Counted from the stretch's first letter, positions 1 through 7,912 are shown. The stretch is 43,975 bases of DNA from Candidatus Giovannonibacteria bacterium (GCA_023266875.1 JAHFOJ010000005.1:1-43975); one strand, 5' to 3'. The notes: generated from the sequence alone by a model not told the origin. Numbers and translations: made by a program.

Positions 1-494
1 TCGTTAAATATTTCTTGCAGCTTTTTTATCGCTCTATGAAGCCGGACGGATATATTGTTCTCGCTCTCATCTAAAATCACGGCTATTTCTGGGATCGACA
101 TATCTTCACCGAAACGCATCACAAGAAGTTCCCGATCCTTCGGCTTAAGATCTTTCATAAGAAATTTCAGTTGATTAATTTCGGTTTTGAATTCAGCAGA
201 TTCAGGGACGTTTACATTCTCCGGATCGAAGCCTATTTCTTTAAGAGAATCAAGCGAAAGAGATTTTTTCTTCCTTATGCGGTCTATGATAAGATTCGTG
301 GCTATCTTATAGAGAAACGCCCTTACGTTTTTTATCTCTCTCCCTGAAGACATATAGCGCCAAGCGTGAAAAAACGTTTCTTGCGTCAAATCAAGCGCTT
401 CTTCGCGGCTAGCGTTAAGGCGAAAAAAACAATGGCGGAATATGGCGCCCGCGAATTGCTCATAGGCCTCGAGAAATAGTTCGTCCGGATTCAT
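1..494 (-). CDS. ECF-type RNA polymerase sigma-70 factor (partial, 3' end off window)
   Basis: The reading frame starts at ATG 494 and runs off the left edge, giving about 164 residues. It begins MNPDELFLEAYEQFAG. The region 2 core DLTQETFFHAWRY is followed by AFLYKIATNLIIDRIRKKK, the region 2.3/2.4 helix that melts and reads the -10 element. The end visible here (MRFGEDMSIPEIAVILDE, then VRLHRAIKKLQEIF) is region 4.2, the helix-turn-helix that reads the -35 element. Regions 1 and 3 are absent, as in ECF factors. It lies 78 nt downstream of ftsX on the same strand. No anti-sigma factor is visible; it could lie off the left edge. Family assignment is firm; its regulon is unknown. Confidence 0.85.
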   Translation of the reverse strand, partial: MNPDELFLEAYEQFAGAIFRHCFFRLNASREEALDLTQETFFHAWRYMSSGREIKNVRAFLYKIATNLIIDRIRKKKSLSLDSLKEIGFDPENVNVPESAEFKTEINQLKFLMKDLKPKDRELLVMRFGEDMSIPEIAVILDESENNISVRLHRAIKKLQEIFN

Positions 495-572
495 ATATTC
501 TTAAATCCTATATACAGACGTTTCTCGGGGCATTTTCTTGCATAGCCAAAGCAAATAAACGTGAACCACAGC

Positions 573-1487
573 CTAAATGCGCAGATAGCGGCGAGTGGCG
601 ATAAGGCTTGAAATAACTCCCAAGACAATCCCAACCGCGGACAGGAGAAAGAAAATAAACGCAAAATTTGATAAATAATAAGAGTTGAGATTAGGGCCGC
701 CGAAAAAAGTTTCCGCTTTCGGGCCAAGCCACACGGCAAGCGGGATAAAAATTATCGCGGTTAATATCGCAGCAAGAAGCCCATGAATCACGCCTTCGAT
801 TAAAAACGGACCCCGAATATATGAATTCGTAGCACCAACAAGCCGCATGATGGAAATTTCGTCCTTGGCAGTGTAGATGGCAAGGCGGATAGTATTGAAC
901 GCCACTAAAATGGCGATTGCGGCAAGCGCGATTGTTATACCCAAACCCAATGCGCGCGAAGCGGCTAGGAGCCTTGTCAATCTTTCAATCACCAGTTGAT
1001 TTTGTTTGTAGTTAACTTTATCAATAATATTTTCAAAAGTTGCAGATTCGAGAAACCTGGAAATAGATTCATATTCTCTCGGATCTTTCGCTTTCACATT
1101 TAAGCTCGCTCCGAGCGGGTTTCCTCCGAGTTCTTCGAGTGATCGCCCAATAAGCGCGTTTGAGCTATGTATGCGCTGAAAATCGGCAAGCGCCTCTTCA
1201 CGCGACACGTAACCAACGCTTTTGACTTCCCCAAGGTTTTCAATTTTTGATTTGAGAGCGGCAATATCAGATTCTAGCGCGTTTGTCTTAAAATAGACCG
1301 TTATATCAACTTTGTCCTGAATCTGCGACAAAGCCGAGGTCAAAAGAACGTTTGAGAAAAAAAGCGCCCCGACCACAAATAATGCGAGCACCATAACCAA
1401 AACAGTCGCTAAAGACACCCATCCGTTCCTCCAGAAATTTATGAAACCCTGCCTGATTGTCCGTTTTATTTCAGTATTGAATGCCAT
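573..1487 (-). CDS. ftsX: Cell division protein FtsX
   Basis: This 304-residue protein has the FtsX layout: a short basic cytoplasmic N-terminus, a first membrane helix near residues 22-45, an extracytoplasmic domain to about residue 170, then three membrane helices with the conserved segment RLVGATNSYIRGPF between the second and third. FtsX is the membrane partner of the ATPase FtsE. The complex links septal ring activity to peptidoglycan hydrolases outside the cell. Length matches the family (about 300). It starts 10 nt after the ftsE stop, so the two are one operon. The ATG at 1487 is chosen because the charged N-terminus is complete there. Confidence 0.93.
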   Translation of the reverse strand: MAFNTEIKRTIRQGFINFWRNGWVSLATVLVMVLALFVVGALFFSNVLLTSALSQIQDKVDITVYFKTNALESDIAALKSKIENLGEVKSVGYVSREEALADFQRIHSSNALIGRSLEELGGNPLGASLNVKAKDPREYESISRFLESATFENIIDKVNYKQNQLVIERLTRLLAASRALGLGITIALAAIAILVAFNTIRLAIYTAKDEISIMRLVGATNSYIRGPFLIEGVIHGLLAAILTAIIFIPLAVWLGPKAETFFGGPNLNSYYLSNFAFIFFLLSAVGIVLGVISSLIATRRYLRI

Positions 1488-1497
1488 ATAAATTCAT

Positions 1498-2178
1498 TTA
1501 TAAAACATACCGACCGCGCTTTTCATCGCGAATAAGCTTTCCTTTTTCAAGAGTGATCACGCGGCGCTTTAATGTATTAATAATTTCTTTATCGTGAGTA
1601 GCAAGCATTACTGTTGTGCCTAACTCATTTATTTTCTCAAGTAATTTAATAATGTCCCAAGCGTTTATTGGGTCAAGATTACCAGTAGGCTCGTCAGCAA
1701 CAACAAGATCAGGACGATTCACAATTGCGCGGGCGATTGCAACTCTTTGTATCTCGCCCCCCGAAAGTTCGGAAGGAAAATGCCAAGCTTTATCCATTAA
1801 TCCGACCAATTCCAAGACTTGCGGAACGTCCTGTTTTATTTCTTCCTCTGTTTTTCCAGCCGCTTCCATCGCGAATGCGACATTTTCATATGCGGTTTTT
1901 GTAGGTAAAAGTTTATAATCTTGAAAAACAATGCCCATTCTTCTCCGGACGGCGGGGATTTCTCTTTTTTTCAACTCATGAACATCTAAAGATTCAAAAA
2001 AAACTTTTCCGTCTGATGGTTTTTCTTCTGCCAATAGCAATTTTAGCAGCGTTGATTTACCTGCACCCGATTGCCCTACCAGAGAAACAAATTCCTGCGG
2101 CTCAACAGCAAAAGTCACGCCGTCTAGCGCGATCGAAGTCGGAGAATAAACTTTAGAAACTCTGTCGAAGTAAATCAT
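1498..2178 (-). CDS. ftsE: Cell division ATP-binding protein FtsE
   Basis: The 226-residue ABC ATPase carries Walker [10 protein letters not shown] near residue 36, the signature [14 protein letters not shown] near 138, Walker [14 protein letters not shown] near 158 and the switch histidine in LATHDKE. The stretch [27 protein letters not shown], spanning the Q-loop, is typical of FtsE. It pairs with FtsX, encoded immediately downstream, and would drive the transmembrane signal to the division-site wall machinery. A 74-nt spacer separates it from prfB upstream. The FtsX partner makes FtsE much more likely than a LolD/MacB-type ATPase. Confidence 0.94.
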   Translation of the reverse strand: MIYFDRVSKVYSPTSIALDGVTFAVEPQEFVSLVGQSGAGKSTLLKLLLAEEKPSDGKVFFESLDVHELKKREIPAVRRRMGIVFQDYKLLPTKTAYENVAFAMEAAGKTEEEIKQDVPQVLELVGLMDKAWHFPSELSGGEIQRVAIARAIVNRPDLVVADEPTGNLDPINAWDIIKLLEKINELGTTVMLATHDKEIINTLKRRVITLEKGKLIRDEKRGRYVL

Positions 2179-2252
2179 ATATCTTGAAACTTATAACTCA
2201 GAACTTATAATGAACGTTGAAAGCTGTATGTCTAATATTCCAAGCTCCATGA

Positions 2253-3336
2253 TTACAATGTTAACTCCGCTTCAATGAAAATATCAAGGTTGCCCGCGAG
2301 CACATCTTCGACTTTAGAAGTCTCCATTCCAGTGCGGCTGTCCTTAACCAATTGATACGGATGCAAAACATAAGAACGGATCTGATGACCCCATTCTATT
2401 TCGACCTCTTTTGATTTTTTAAGTGCATCTTTTTCCTCAGCGCGCAGATCGAGGCGAGCGCGATAAAGGCGAGAACGCAAAAGCTCCAAGGCTTTCGATT
2501 TATTCCGTTCCTGCGAACGCTCTGACGAAACATGAATTGAAATTCCGGTTGGCTTATGTTTTACCCGAACAGCCGTTTCGCGTTTGTTTACATTTTGCCC
2601 GCCCGGGCCGCCTGCGCGAGCAAAATCATATTCAATATCTTTCTCATCAATTTCAACTTCAGAAATTTCAACTAATTTCGGCATAACTTCTACCAAAGCA
2701 AAGGAAGTATGCCTGCGCTTGTTTGCGTCAAAAGGAGAAATCCGAACGAGGCGATGTACGCCCGTTTCATTTTTCAAATATCCATAAGCAAATTTCCCTC
2801 CGATCTCGAATGTCGCGTTCTTCACGCCGTTAAGCTGGTTAAAATGGCGATGGAGCGCTCTAAAGCCCCATTTTCTCCTCGCCGAAAATTTTTCATACAT
2901 TTCAGAAAGTATGCGCGCCCAATCTTCAGCATCATCCCCTCCTGCGCCGGCAACTATTGCTAAGACAGCGTCTCCCTTGTCGTAAGAACCTGATAGAAAC
3001 GCTAAGCGCTTTTGATTTTCAAAATCACGATTGAGCTCAAATAAACGTGCCTCGATTTCTACTGGCTCGCCTTTTTCGCCAGAAGATATTTCAGAAAGTT
3101 CAAGAAGCAACGAAACTTCATGCGACAGATTATCCCAAATCGAAATTAATTCTTTGAGCTCCGATATTTTCTGCGTAATTTCCGCGGCGCGCTTTGGATT
3201 GTCCCAAAAATTCGGATGTTTCGTTTCTGATTCGAGTTTTAATATCTCTTCTTTATTCCGGGCTAAGTCAAAGACGGTCCGCAAGCTCGCGGACTCGAGT
3301 TCCTAAATCTTTAATTTTTTCTATAAGAGTTTCCAT
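2253..3336 (-). CDS. prfB: Peptide chain release factor 2, made by +1 programmed frameshift
   Basis: RF2 ends translation at UGA and UAA. The large frame has the anticodon-like tripeptide SPF (in [16 protein letters not shown]), diagnostic of RF2, and the catalytic GGQ in [14 protein letters not shown]. The true start is ATG 3336. The first 22 codons ([22 protein letters not shown]) end in frame at CTT TGA C (3273-3267). Skipping the T at 3270 continues as DLARNKEEI in the main frame, giving 360 residues, close to the usual 365. A TTG at 3284 also opens the main frame but would discard a normal RF2 N-terminus. tRNA-Thr lies just upstream on the same strand. Confidence 0.93.
3267..3294 (-). 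promoter_or_regulatory. prfB programmed +1 frameshift site with upstream stem-loop
   Basis: The slippery heptamer CTTTGAC occupies 3273-3267; the in-frame TGA at 3270-3268 is the autoregulatory stop read by RF2 itself. In Escherichia coli a strong internal Shine-Dalgarno (AGGGGG) sits three bases upstream. Here that slot holds GCGGAC, a weak match, which is the 3' arm of a perfect 6-bp hairpin (GTCCGC, loop GAGCTT, GCGGAC; 3294-3277) ending three bases before CTT. Whether the hairpin helps shifting is unknown. Confidence 0.85.
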
Positions 3337-3365
3337 AATTTATATAATTTCTATTATAACATTTG

Positions 3366-3438
3366 AGCCACCTCCGAGATTCGAACTCGGGACCCCAGCT
3401 TTACGAAAGCTGTGCTCTACCAACTGAGCTAAGGTGGC
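3366..3438 (-). tRNA. tRNA-Thr (anticodon CGU)
   Basis: A full cloverleaf can be folded: acceptor GCCACCT/AGGTGGC, D arm with TAGCTCAGTTGGTAGAGC, anticodon stem CAGCT/AGCTG around loop TTCGTAA (anticodon CGT, reads ACG), and T arm with GTTCGAATC. The discriminator is T and no 3' CCA is encoded, so CCA-adding enzyme is required. It lies 29 nt upstream of the prfB start on the same strand. Confidence 0.96.
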
Positions 3439-3485
3439 ACTTATGCATTTTTGAGTTAAGTTACGGTTGCTATCATAGAATAAAT

Positions 3486-4205
3486 ATGCCGAAAGTTAAA
3501 GCAGGAATATATCATTCAAGAACGCACCTATTGGTTACTCTCCTGTTCATTGTAGTCCCTTTTTTATTCCTTCTCATTTTTTCCCGCCTAGCAAACATCG
3601 CGTCAGGCGCTCTTCTTCTCAATGTTGCAATTTCCGCGGCGCGGCTCTCTATAGCATACATTATCGCCGCAATTTTGGCCTGGATTTTTGCTGTATCGTT
3701 TTATCAGGGGCGCCAAGCAGCGATCGCTCTTCCCATCTTTGATGTGCTCCAAAGTTTCCCGACCTTCGCGCTTCTGCCCCTTGCCACTCTTTTTTGGGGA
3801 CCCTCTAATTTTACGATAATATTTTTTTTGGTGATAACAGTAATATGGCCTCTTTTTTTTTCAATAGTAAGCTCGCTTAAGCTCATCCGCCACGACTGGC
3901 GGGAAGCGGTTAAAATTTATAATCTTTCCGGGTTCGCTTATTTAAAAAACTTTTTGTGGCCGGTAACCATTCCTGGATTTATAACCGGTTCGGTTGTTGG
4001 CCTCGGCGAAGGATGGGAAGCGCTCATAGCCACAGAAATAATCGTGGGAATGAAAAGCGGCCTCGGGAGTTTTTTCCAAACTCATAGCACAAACATCCAT
4101 ATAACAATCTTTGGAGTTTTGGGCTTTTTAATTTTGATATTTACTGTAAATAGAGTTATCTGGCTCCCGCTTCTCGAACGAAGTCATAAAAGGATGGAAG
4201 ATTAG
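3486..4205 (+). CDS. ABC transporter permease, nitrate/sulfonate/taurine (SsuC/TauC) type
   Basis: The 239-residue protein has about six hydrophobic helices and the permease cytoplasmic loop EAVKIYNLSGFAYLKNFLWPVTIPGFITGSVVG, the EAA-type segment that contacts the ATPase in the SsuC/TauC/ThiX group. A longer frame exists upstream but passes through the tRNA-Thr gene, so ATG 3486 (MPKVKAGIYHSR) is taken as the start. The ATPase gene follows two bases after the stop. No periplasmic binding protein is adjacent, so substrate (sulfonate, nitrate, thiamine precursor or other) cannot be named. Confidence 0.85.
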   Translation: MPKVKAGIYHSRTHLLVTLLFIVVPFLFLLIFSRLANIASGALLLNVAISAARLSIAYIIAAILAWIFAVSFYQGRQAAIALPIFDVLQSFPTFALLPLATLFWGPSNFTIIFFLVITVIWPLFFSIVSSLKLIRHDWREAVKIYNLSGFAYLKNFLWPVTIPGFITGSVVGLGEGWEALIATEIIVGMKSGLGSFFQTHSTNIHITIFGVLGFLILIFTVNRVIWLPLLERSHKRMED

Positions 4206-4207
4206 AC

Positions 4208-4945
4208 ATGAATTTAATATCTGTAAAAAATGTATCAAAAATTTTTGATGACCGCCCAGGAGAGCGGCTGGTCGCACTCGAAAATATAAACCTAGAAATA
4301 AAACAGGGCGAAATTTTTGTTCTGCTTGGGCCTTCCGGCTCTGGAAAGTCTACGCTTTTGCGGATAATGAGCGGGCTCGAAAAAGATTTTAAAGGGTCAA
4401 TCACGTATGGCCCCGACGTGTCTGCCAAAGATTTCGGGTTCGTATTTCAACAATTCGCGCTCATGCCATGGCTTACTGTTGAAGAAAATATAAATTTGGG
4501 GCTTGTTTCGCGCGCCATAAGCAATCTCGAGAAAAAAACGCGAGTCGAGCGCGAATTGAAACGCTTAAATCTCACTAAATTTCGAAATACTTATCCAAAA
4601 GAACTCTCCGGCGGAATGCGCCAGCGTCTTGGGATTGCCCGTGCCCTTGCGATCGACCCTAAGGTTATTTTTATGGATGAGCCGTTCTCCGAGCTCGATT
4701 CATTTACAGCTGAAGAATTAAGAAAAGAACTTTTGGATATCTGGCAAGAGCAAAAAGCAACAATAATACAAGTGACTCACATAGTCGCCGAAGCACTTGA
4801 GCTTGGAGACCGCATAGCCGTCCTCACTCCACGTCCGGGCAAAATTGAAAAGATAGTTGAAAATTGGCTTTCGCGGCCGCGAAAACTCCGTTCGGAACAT
4901 TTCTTCAAACTCGAAGACGAGCTATACAAATTGATCAAGCCCTAA
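4208..4945 (+). CDS. ABC transporter ATPase, SsuB/TauB type
   Basis: The 245 residues contain Walker A GPSGSGKST, Q-loop FVFQQFALMPWLTVEENI, signature LSGGMRQRLGIARAL, Walker B VIFMDEPFSELD and the switch QVTHIVAEALELGDRI. The LMPWLTV sequence after the Q-loop is typical of nitrate/sulfonate/taurine importers. It is the partner of the permease two bases upstream. The pair lies alone between two tRNA genes and is the only plus-strand unit in an otherwise minus-strand segment, consistent with separate acquisition. Substrate unknown. Confidence 0.9.
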   Translation: MNLISVKNVSKIFDDRPGERLVALENINLEIKQGEIFVLLGPSGSGKSTLLRIMSGLEKDFKGSITYGPDVSAKDFGFVFQQFALMPWLTVEENINLGLVSRAISNLEKKTRVERELKRLNLTKFRNTYPKELSGGMRQRLGIARALAIDPKVIFMDEPFSELDSFTAEELRKELLDIWQEQKATIIQVTHIVAEALELGDRIAVLTPRPGKIEKIVENWLSRPRKLRSEHFFKLEDELYKLIKP

Positions 4946-4953
4946 AGCTTTTG

Positions 4954-5024
4954 TGCGGGATACCAGAATTGAACTGGTGCCTGCTGCATGGGAAGCAGCC
5001 ATTCTGCCACTAAACTAATCCCGC
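4954..5024 (-). tRNA. tRNA-Gly (anticodon CCC)
   Basis: Acceptor GCGGGAT pairs with ATCCCGC followed by discriminator A. The anticodon stem GCTGC/GCAGC encloses TTCCCAT (anticodon CCC, reads GGG), and the T arm contains GTTCAATTC. No CCA is encoded. It sits 17 nt downstream of the FtsB-like gene on the same strand and abuts the 3' end of the convergent ABC ATPase. Confidence 0.95.
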
Positions 5025-5041
5025 AAATTTTGTTTAAAATT

Positions 5042-5422
5042 TCATCTGCCCAAAAAATTGGAAATAAAACCCCAAAATCCGCCGCTTGCCTTAATATCGG
5101 ACGAAGTCGGCGCGTTTACGGGATTAACTATAATAAGAACTTCCTCTCCTGGCTTCTTCACGTTGAATCGTTCTTTCGCCTCTTTTTCAAGGCCTTCGGG
5201 CGTGCCAAGCCGTTCTATCCTCTCTTCTAATCTGATTTTTTCCTCCTCTAAATTTCTAGCGCGAGCGGCAATTTCCTCGCTTGTTTTATAAGCGCCGTAT
5301 GCTTTAAATACCGCCTTAACCGCCGCCCCTGCGCTCAAAATAGCTAAAACCAGCATTACCGAAAGCGCCGGCTTTGAAAAAATAATTCTTTTCAGTTTTC
5401 GCCTCTCTTGAAATAAGCGCAT
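5042..5422 (-). CDS. FtsB/DivIC-like septum formation initiator
   Basis: A 126-residue bitopic protein: a basic cytoplasmic segment (MRLFQERRKLKRII), one membrane helix near residues 18-38, then a coiled coil (EEIAARARNLEEEKIRLEERIERLG) followed by the family segment GTPEGLEKEAKERFNVKKPGEEVLII. This layout and the EKxAREKFxxxKPGE-like motif define the DivIC/FtsB family, which joins FtsL and FtsQ/DivIB in the divisome. The C-terminal tail of about 30 residues is poorly conserved in kind. It fits with FtsE, FtsX, FtsA, FtsZ and MurJ in this window. Confidence 0.85.
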   Translation of the reverse strand: MRLFQERRKLKRIIFSKPALSVMLVLAILSAGAAVKAVFKAYGAYKTSEEIAARARNLEEEKIRLEERIERLGTPEGLEKEAKERFNVKKPGEEVLIIVNPVNAPTSSDIKASGGFWGFISNFLGR

Positions 5423-5441
5423 AAAAAATTATAATTAAATA

Positions 5442-5549
5442 GTGATTGGTACAAAGCACAAAAAACGATATGAAATAATCTGGAACATAATATCCATCAT
5501 CGCCGTTTTAGGCATGATCGCCTTTCTATTGATTCCGCTCCTAGGCTAA
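5442..5549 (+). CDS. 35-residue single-span membrane protein
   Basis: A small frame starting GTG 5442 encodes a basic N-terminus (MIGTKHKKRYEIIW), then one hydrophobic helix (NIISIIAVLGMIAFLLIPLL) and stops at TAA 5549. The charge pattern (basic inside, then a helix ending at the C-terminus) is that of real tiny membrane proteins, not chance sequence. It is divergent from the FtsB-like gene, whose start is 19 nt away, and convergent with lepA. Function unknown. There is no strong Shine-Dalgarno, so the call rests on the protein sequence. Confidence 0.6.
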   Translation: MIGTKHKKRYEIIWNIISIIAVLGMIAFLLIPLLG

Positions 5550-5574
5550 TTCTAAATAAGCCTTGCCGTTATGT

Positions 5575-7368
5575 CTATTTTTTTATCATTTGAATAAAAA
5601 CTTCCGGAGGAATTGAAAAGCGCGCTTCTTCTTTCAATCGCTTTTTGCCTTCCTTCTGTTTTTCCCAAAGCTTCATTTTTCGCGTCCGGTCGCCGCCGTA
5701 AAGATACCCCGTCACGTCTTTTTTTAAAGCTTTTTTCGTCCGTGAGGCAATAATGCGTCCAAGAGAGCGCGCCTGAATTTTCAGTGAGAATAAAGCCTGC
5801 GGAAGAATTTTATAGAGTTTTTCTACCGCTTCCTCCGCTTCATGTTCAAGGCGCGATCTAGGAACAATTCTAGAAAAAGCCGCGACCGGGCTTTCGGCGA
5901 CTAAAATATCCATGCGCAAAAGATCGCCGGAGCGCATTCCTAAGAATTCATAATTAAGCGAGGCGTAACCCTGTGAAACAGATTTAAGCTCATCAAAAAA
6001 TCCGCGAGCAAGCTCGCGAAGCGGTATCTCTGCTTCAAGTTTCAAGCGATTTTCTGAAAATCTGTCTGTCGCCCCAGTAACGGCTTCGTGAAGCGTTAAG
6101 AGTTTTAAGACATCCGAAAGCTTATCCGGAGGCAAAAGGATTTCGAGCTTGAGCCACGGCTCGAGGATTTCAATAATGTCATGCTCATCTGGAAATTTAT
6201 GCGGCGAATAAACATCGAATTCCGCCTTCTTGGTTTTTACATGATATTTAACCGTGGGACTTGCCACAATCGTTTCCAAATTAAAATCACGGTGAATTCT
6301 TTCCGCTATTATCTCCAAATGAAGCATGCCTAAAAATCCACATTTAAATCCCCGTCCCAGAATTCCCGATGATTCTTCCTCAAAAGAAAAAGAGCTGTCC
6401 GAGAGCCGCAATCTTTCAAGCGCGCGGCGAAAGTCTTCAAATTGATCCTGATCTTCTGGGTATAGAGATGAAAAAACCACTGGTTTCGGCTCCTCATATC
6501 CTGGATGCGCAGGAAGCGCCGAATCTTCGCGGGTAAGTGTATCTCCCACACGTACGATTTTTGCTTCTTTAAAATTTGTAACTATGTATCCTATTTCACC
6601 GGCTCCAAGTTTTTCGCGCGAAACTAGCTCAGGACGGAAAATCCCCACATCACCAGACGCAAAAGATTCTTTTGACGCGACAAGTTTCAGGCGATCGCCC
6701 CTTTTAATTTCTCCTGAAAACACTCGCACGTGCGCTATAACTCCCCTGTGGGAAGAATATTCAAAATCAAAAATTAACGCTTGTGTCTCGCCTATCACGC
6801 CAGCCCGAGGGTTCGGAGCAGGGATGCGCCGAACAATTTCTTCGAGCAAATGTCCTACGCCCTCGCCCGTCCGCGCTGATACTTCAAGAATTTCACTATC
6901 CGAGACAGAAAGAAAATTTTTAATTTCCTCCCGGACTTCAGAAACCCGAGCGTGAGGCAAATCGATTTTATTTATCGCTGGAATTATAGTTAATTTTTGA
7001 GCGCGCGCGAGCTCAAGAACGGAAAGAGTCTGCGCTTCCACTCCCTGTGTTGCATCCACGAGCAAGACCGCACCTTCAACCGCGGCAAGCGCACGCGAAA
7101 CTTCGTATGAAAAATCTATGTGGCCCGGCGTGTCAATCAAATTCAGAATATACTCGGGCCCTGACCCGTTAAAGGATCGCCAAATCATTCTAACGGGTTG
7201 CATTTTAATGGTTATCCCCCGCTCGCGCTCAAGCGGCATTTGATCCAAATATTGTTCTTTCATTTTCCGGGCTTCAACTGTTTTCGTAATCTCAAGCATC
7301 CGATCAGCAAGAGTGGACTTGCCGTGGTCAATATGGGCAATGATAGAGAAATTTCGAATATTGGACAT
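5575..7368 (-). CDS. lepA: Elongation factor 4 (LepA), back-translocating GTPase
   Basis: The 597-residue protein (family about 600) has G1 AHIDHGKST, effector region RGITIKMQ, G3 DTPGH and G4 NKID, then EF-G-like domains II, III and V and the LepA-specific C-terminal domain with GYLYGGDRTRKMKLWEKQKEGKKR. EF4 acts on stalled or mis-translocated ribosomes. An intrinsic terminator ends 28 nt upstream of its start codon, and no separate promoter is evident between that terminator and the ATG. Expression may therefore depend on read-through of the upstream RNA. Confidence 0.96.
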   Translation of the reverse strand: MSNIRNFSIIAHIDHGKSTLADRMLEITKTVEARKMKEQYLDQMPLERERGITIKMQPVRMIWRSFNGSGPEYILNLIDTPGHIDFSYEVSRALAAVEGAVLLVDATQGVEAQTLSVLELARAQKLTIIPAINKIDLPHARVSEVREEIKNFLSVSDSEILEVSARTGEGVGHLLEEIVRRIPAPNPRAGVIGETQALIFDFEYSSHRGVIAHVRVFSGEIKRGDRLKLVASKESFASGDVGIFRPELVSREKLGAGEIGYIVTNFKEAKIVRVGDTLTREDSALPAHPGYEEPKPVVFSSLYPEDQDQFEDFRRALERLRLSDSSFSFEEESSGILGRGFKCGFLGMLHLEIIAERIHRDFNLETIVASPTVKYHVKTKKAEFDVYSPHKFPDEHDIIEILEPWLKLEILLPPDKLSDVLKLLTLHEAVTGATDRFSENRLKLEAEIPLRELARGFFDELKSVSQGYASLNYEFLGMRSGDLLRMDILVAESPVAAFSRIVPRSRLEHEAEEAVEKLYKILPQALFSLKIQARSLGRIIASRTKKALKKDVTGYLYGGDRTRKMKLWEKQKEGKKRLKEEARFSIPPEVFIQMIKK

Positions 7369-7395
7369 GGTTCAAGTGTAATTTCAAAAAGAAAT

Positions 7396-7446
7396 AAAAA
7401 AAAGCCCCAGGGTTCTAGCTGAATGGTGTCAGCATTACCCCGGGGC
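7396..7446 (-). terminator. Strong intrinsic terminator (or attenuator) just upstream of lepA
   Basis: Read on the minus strand, GCCCCGGGGT pairs with ACCCTGGGGC, and inside that GCTG pairs with CAGC across a small internal loop. Eight T follow directly (complement of 7403-7396). The T-tract ends 28 nt before the lepA ATG. It either ends the structured RNA at 7447-7870 or acts as an attenuator of lepA. Confidence 0.88.
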
Positions 7447-7870
7447 TTGCCTGCGCTATGGACTAGCGCCCTTACGCAAGCTTGCAAAGCCTTTCAAGTC
7501 CATTGCTGGACCTCCTTCCAAAAAGCTTTCAGAACAAATCCGTCCCGCGCGCCTCGTCGCTGCTTTGAACACTCGACTCGACTTTTTTGCGGCAACTCGA
7601 CCGTGGGACTCGCCTGCGATGGCAGACGAGAAAAAGTCCAACACGGGTATGGGCCGCATTTTTTGCTAACGGTCTCGTTTTTCCCGGGACCTGCAGATCC
7701 CGATGGCACAGCCCCAAAAGCTGGGGCGCGCGATATATCTAAAACTTCCAGATAAATGCAGCGGTACGAGGCGCGCGGAAACTTTAAAACTAAAACGTGG
7801 ACGGACGTGCTACACCTCATACCTGGATGGTATAAGGTCGCTCTTATCCGCCCTGTCAAAGTGCTATTTA
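7400..7870 (-). ncRNA. Candidate large structured RNA between murJ and lepA
   Basis: About 470 nt with no convincing protein frame, bounded by a consensus promoter (7904-7877) and an intrinsic terminator (7446-7396). On the minus strand CCGCGCGCCTCGT (7778-7766), a two-base bulge and CGCTGC (7763-7758) pair perfectly with GCAGCG (7563-7558) and ACGAGGCGCGCGG (7557-7545): 19 pairs closing a domain of about 190 nt. Local hairpins include GCCCC/GGGGC at 7727-7711, CTGC/GCAG near 7613-7626, GTCCA-GCAA-TGGAC (GNRA loop) at 7510-7497 and GCGCTA/TAGCGC at 7470-7454. It lacks the tRNA-like T arm of tmRNA and the conserved cores of RNase P, SRP or 6S RNA. I recognise no known family. Confidence 0.6.
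7456..7503 (-). CDS. Possible 15-codon leader peptide inside the structured RNA
   Basis: An ATG at 7503 is preceded by a perfect AAGGAGG (7517-7511) at a 7-nt spacing, the best ribosome binding site in this region. It encodes MDLKGFASLRKGASP and stops at TAG 7456, 10 nt before the terminator stem. The ATG lies in the 3' arm of the GNRA hairpin, and the stop lies in the next hairpin. If translated, ribosomes would disturb structures next to the terminator, as in leader-peptide attenuation. There is no direct evidence of translation. Confidence 0.3.
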   Translation of the reverse strand: MDLKGFASLRKGASP

Positions 7871-7876
7871 GTGGTC

Positions 7877-7904
7877 ATTGTACTCCCTCCACAGAAATTG
7901 TCAA
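7877..7904 (-). promoter_or_regulatory. Consensus sigma-70 promoter for the structured RNA / lepA unit
   Basis: On the minus strand TTGACA (7904-7899), a 16-nt spacer and TACAAT (7882-7877) give a near-perfect promoter with predicted start near 7870. A second TTGACA (7859-7854), with a TTATAC-like -10 about 18 nt further on, could be a tandem promoter. Confidence 0.75.
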
Positions 7905-7912
7905 CCGCGCGT

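Noticed and set aside
3267-3284. TTG 3284 as the start of prfB
   Set aside because: It would remove the normal N-terminus, and the upstream ATG with the exact CTTTGAC recoding site gives a full-length RF2.
3363-3485. N-terminal extension of the ABC permease through the tRNA-Thr gene
   Set aside because: The frame is open on the opposite strand of the tRNA by chance; the hydrophobic permease starts naturally at 3486.
7494-7859. 121-residue minus-strand frame inside the murJ-lepA gap
   Set aside because: Starts at TTG with no ribosome binding site, composition follows hairpin-rich sequence, and two other frames in the same DNA are equally open. The RNA structure explains it better.
7400-7870. 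Interpretation as tmRNA
   Set aside because: No tRNA-like acceptor with GGTTCGA-type T arm at the 3' end, no alanine tag frame ending in a stop after the GCAAAAAATG segment, and no matching 5' GGGGC-GATTCGACG start. A very divergent or rearranged form cannot be fully excluded.
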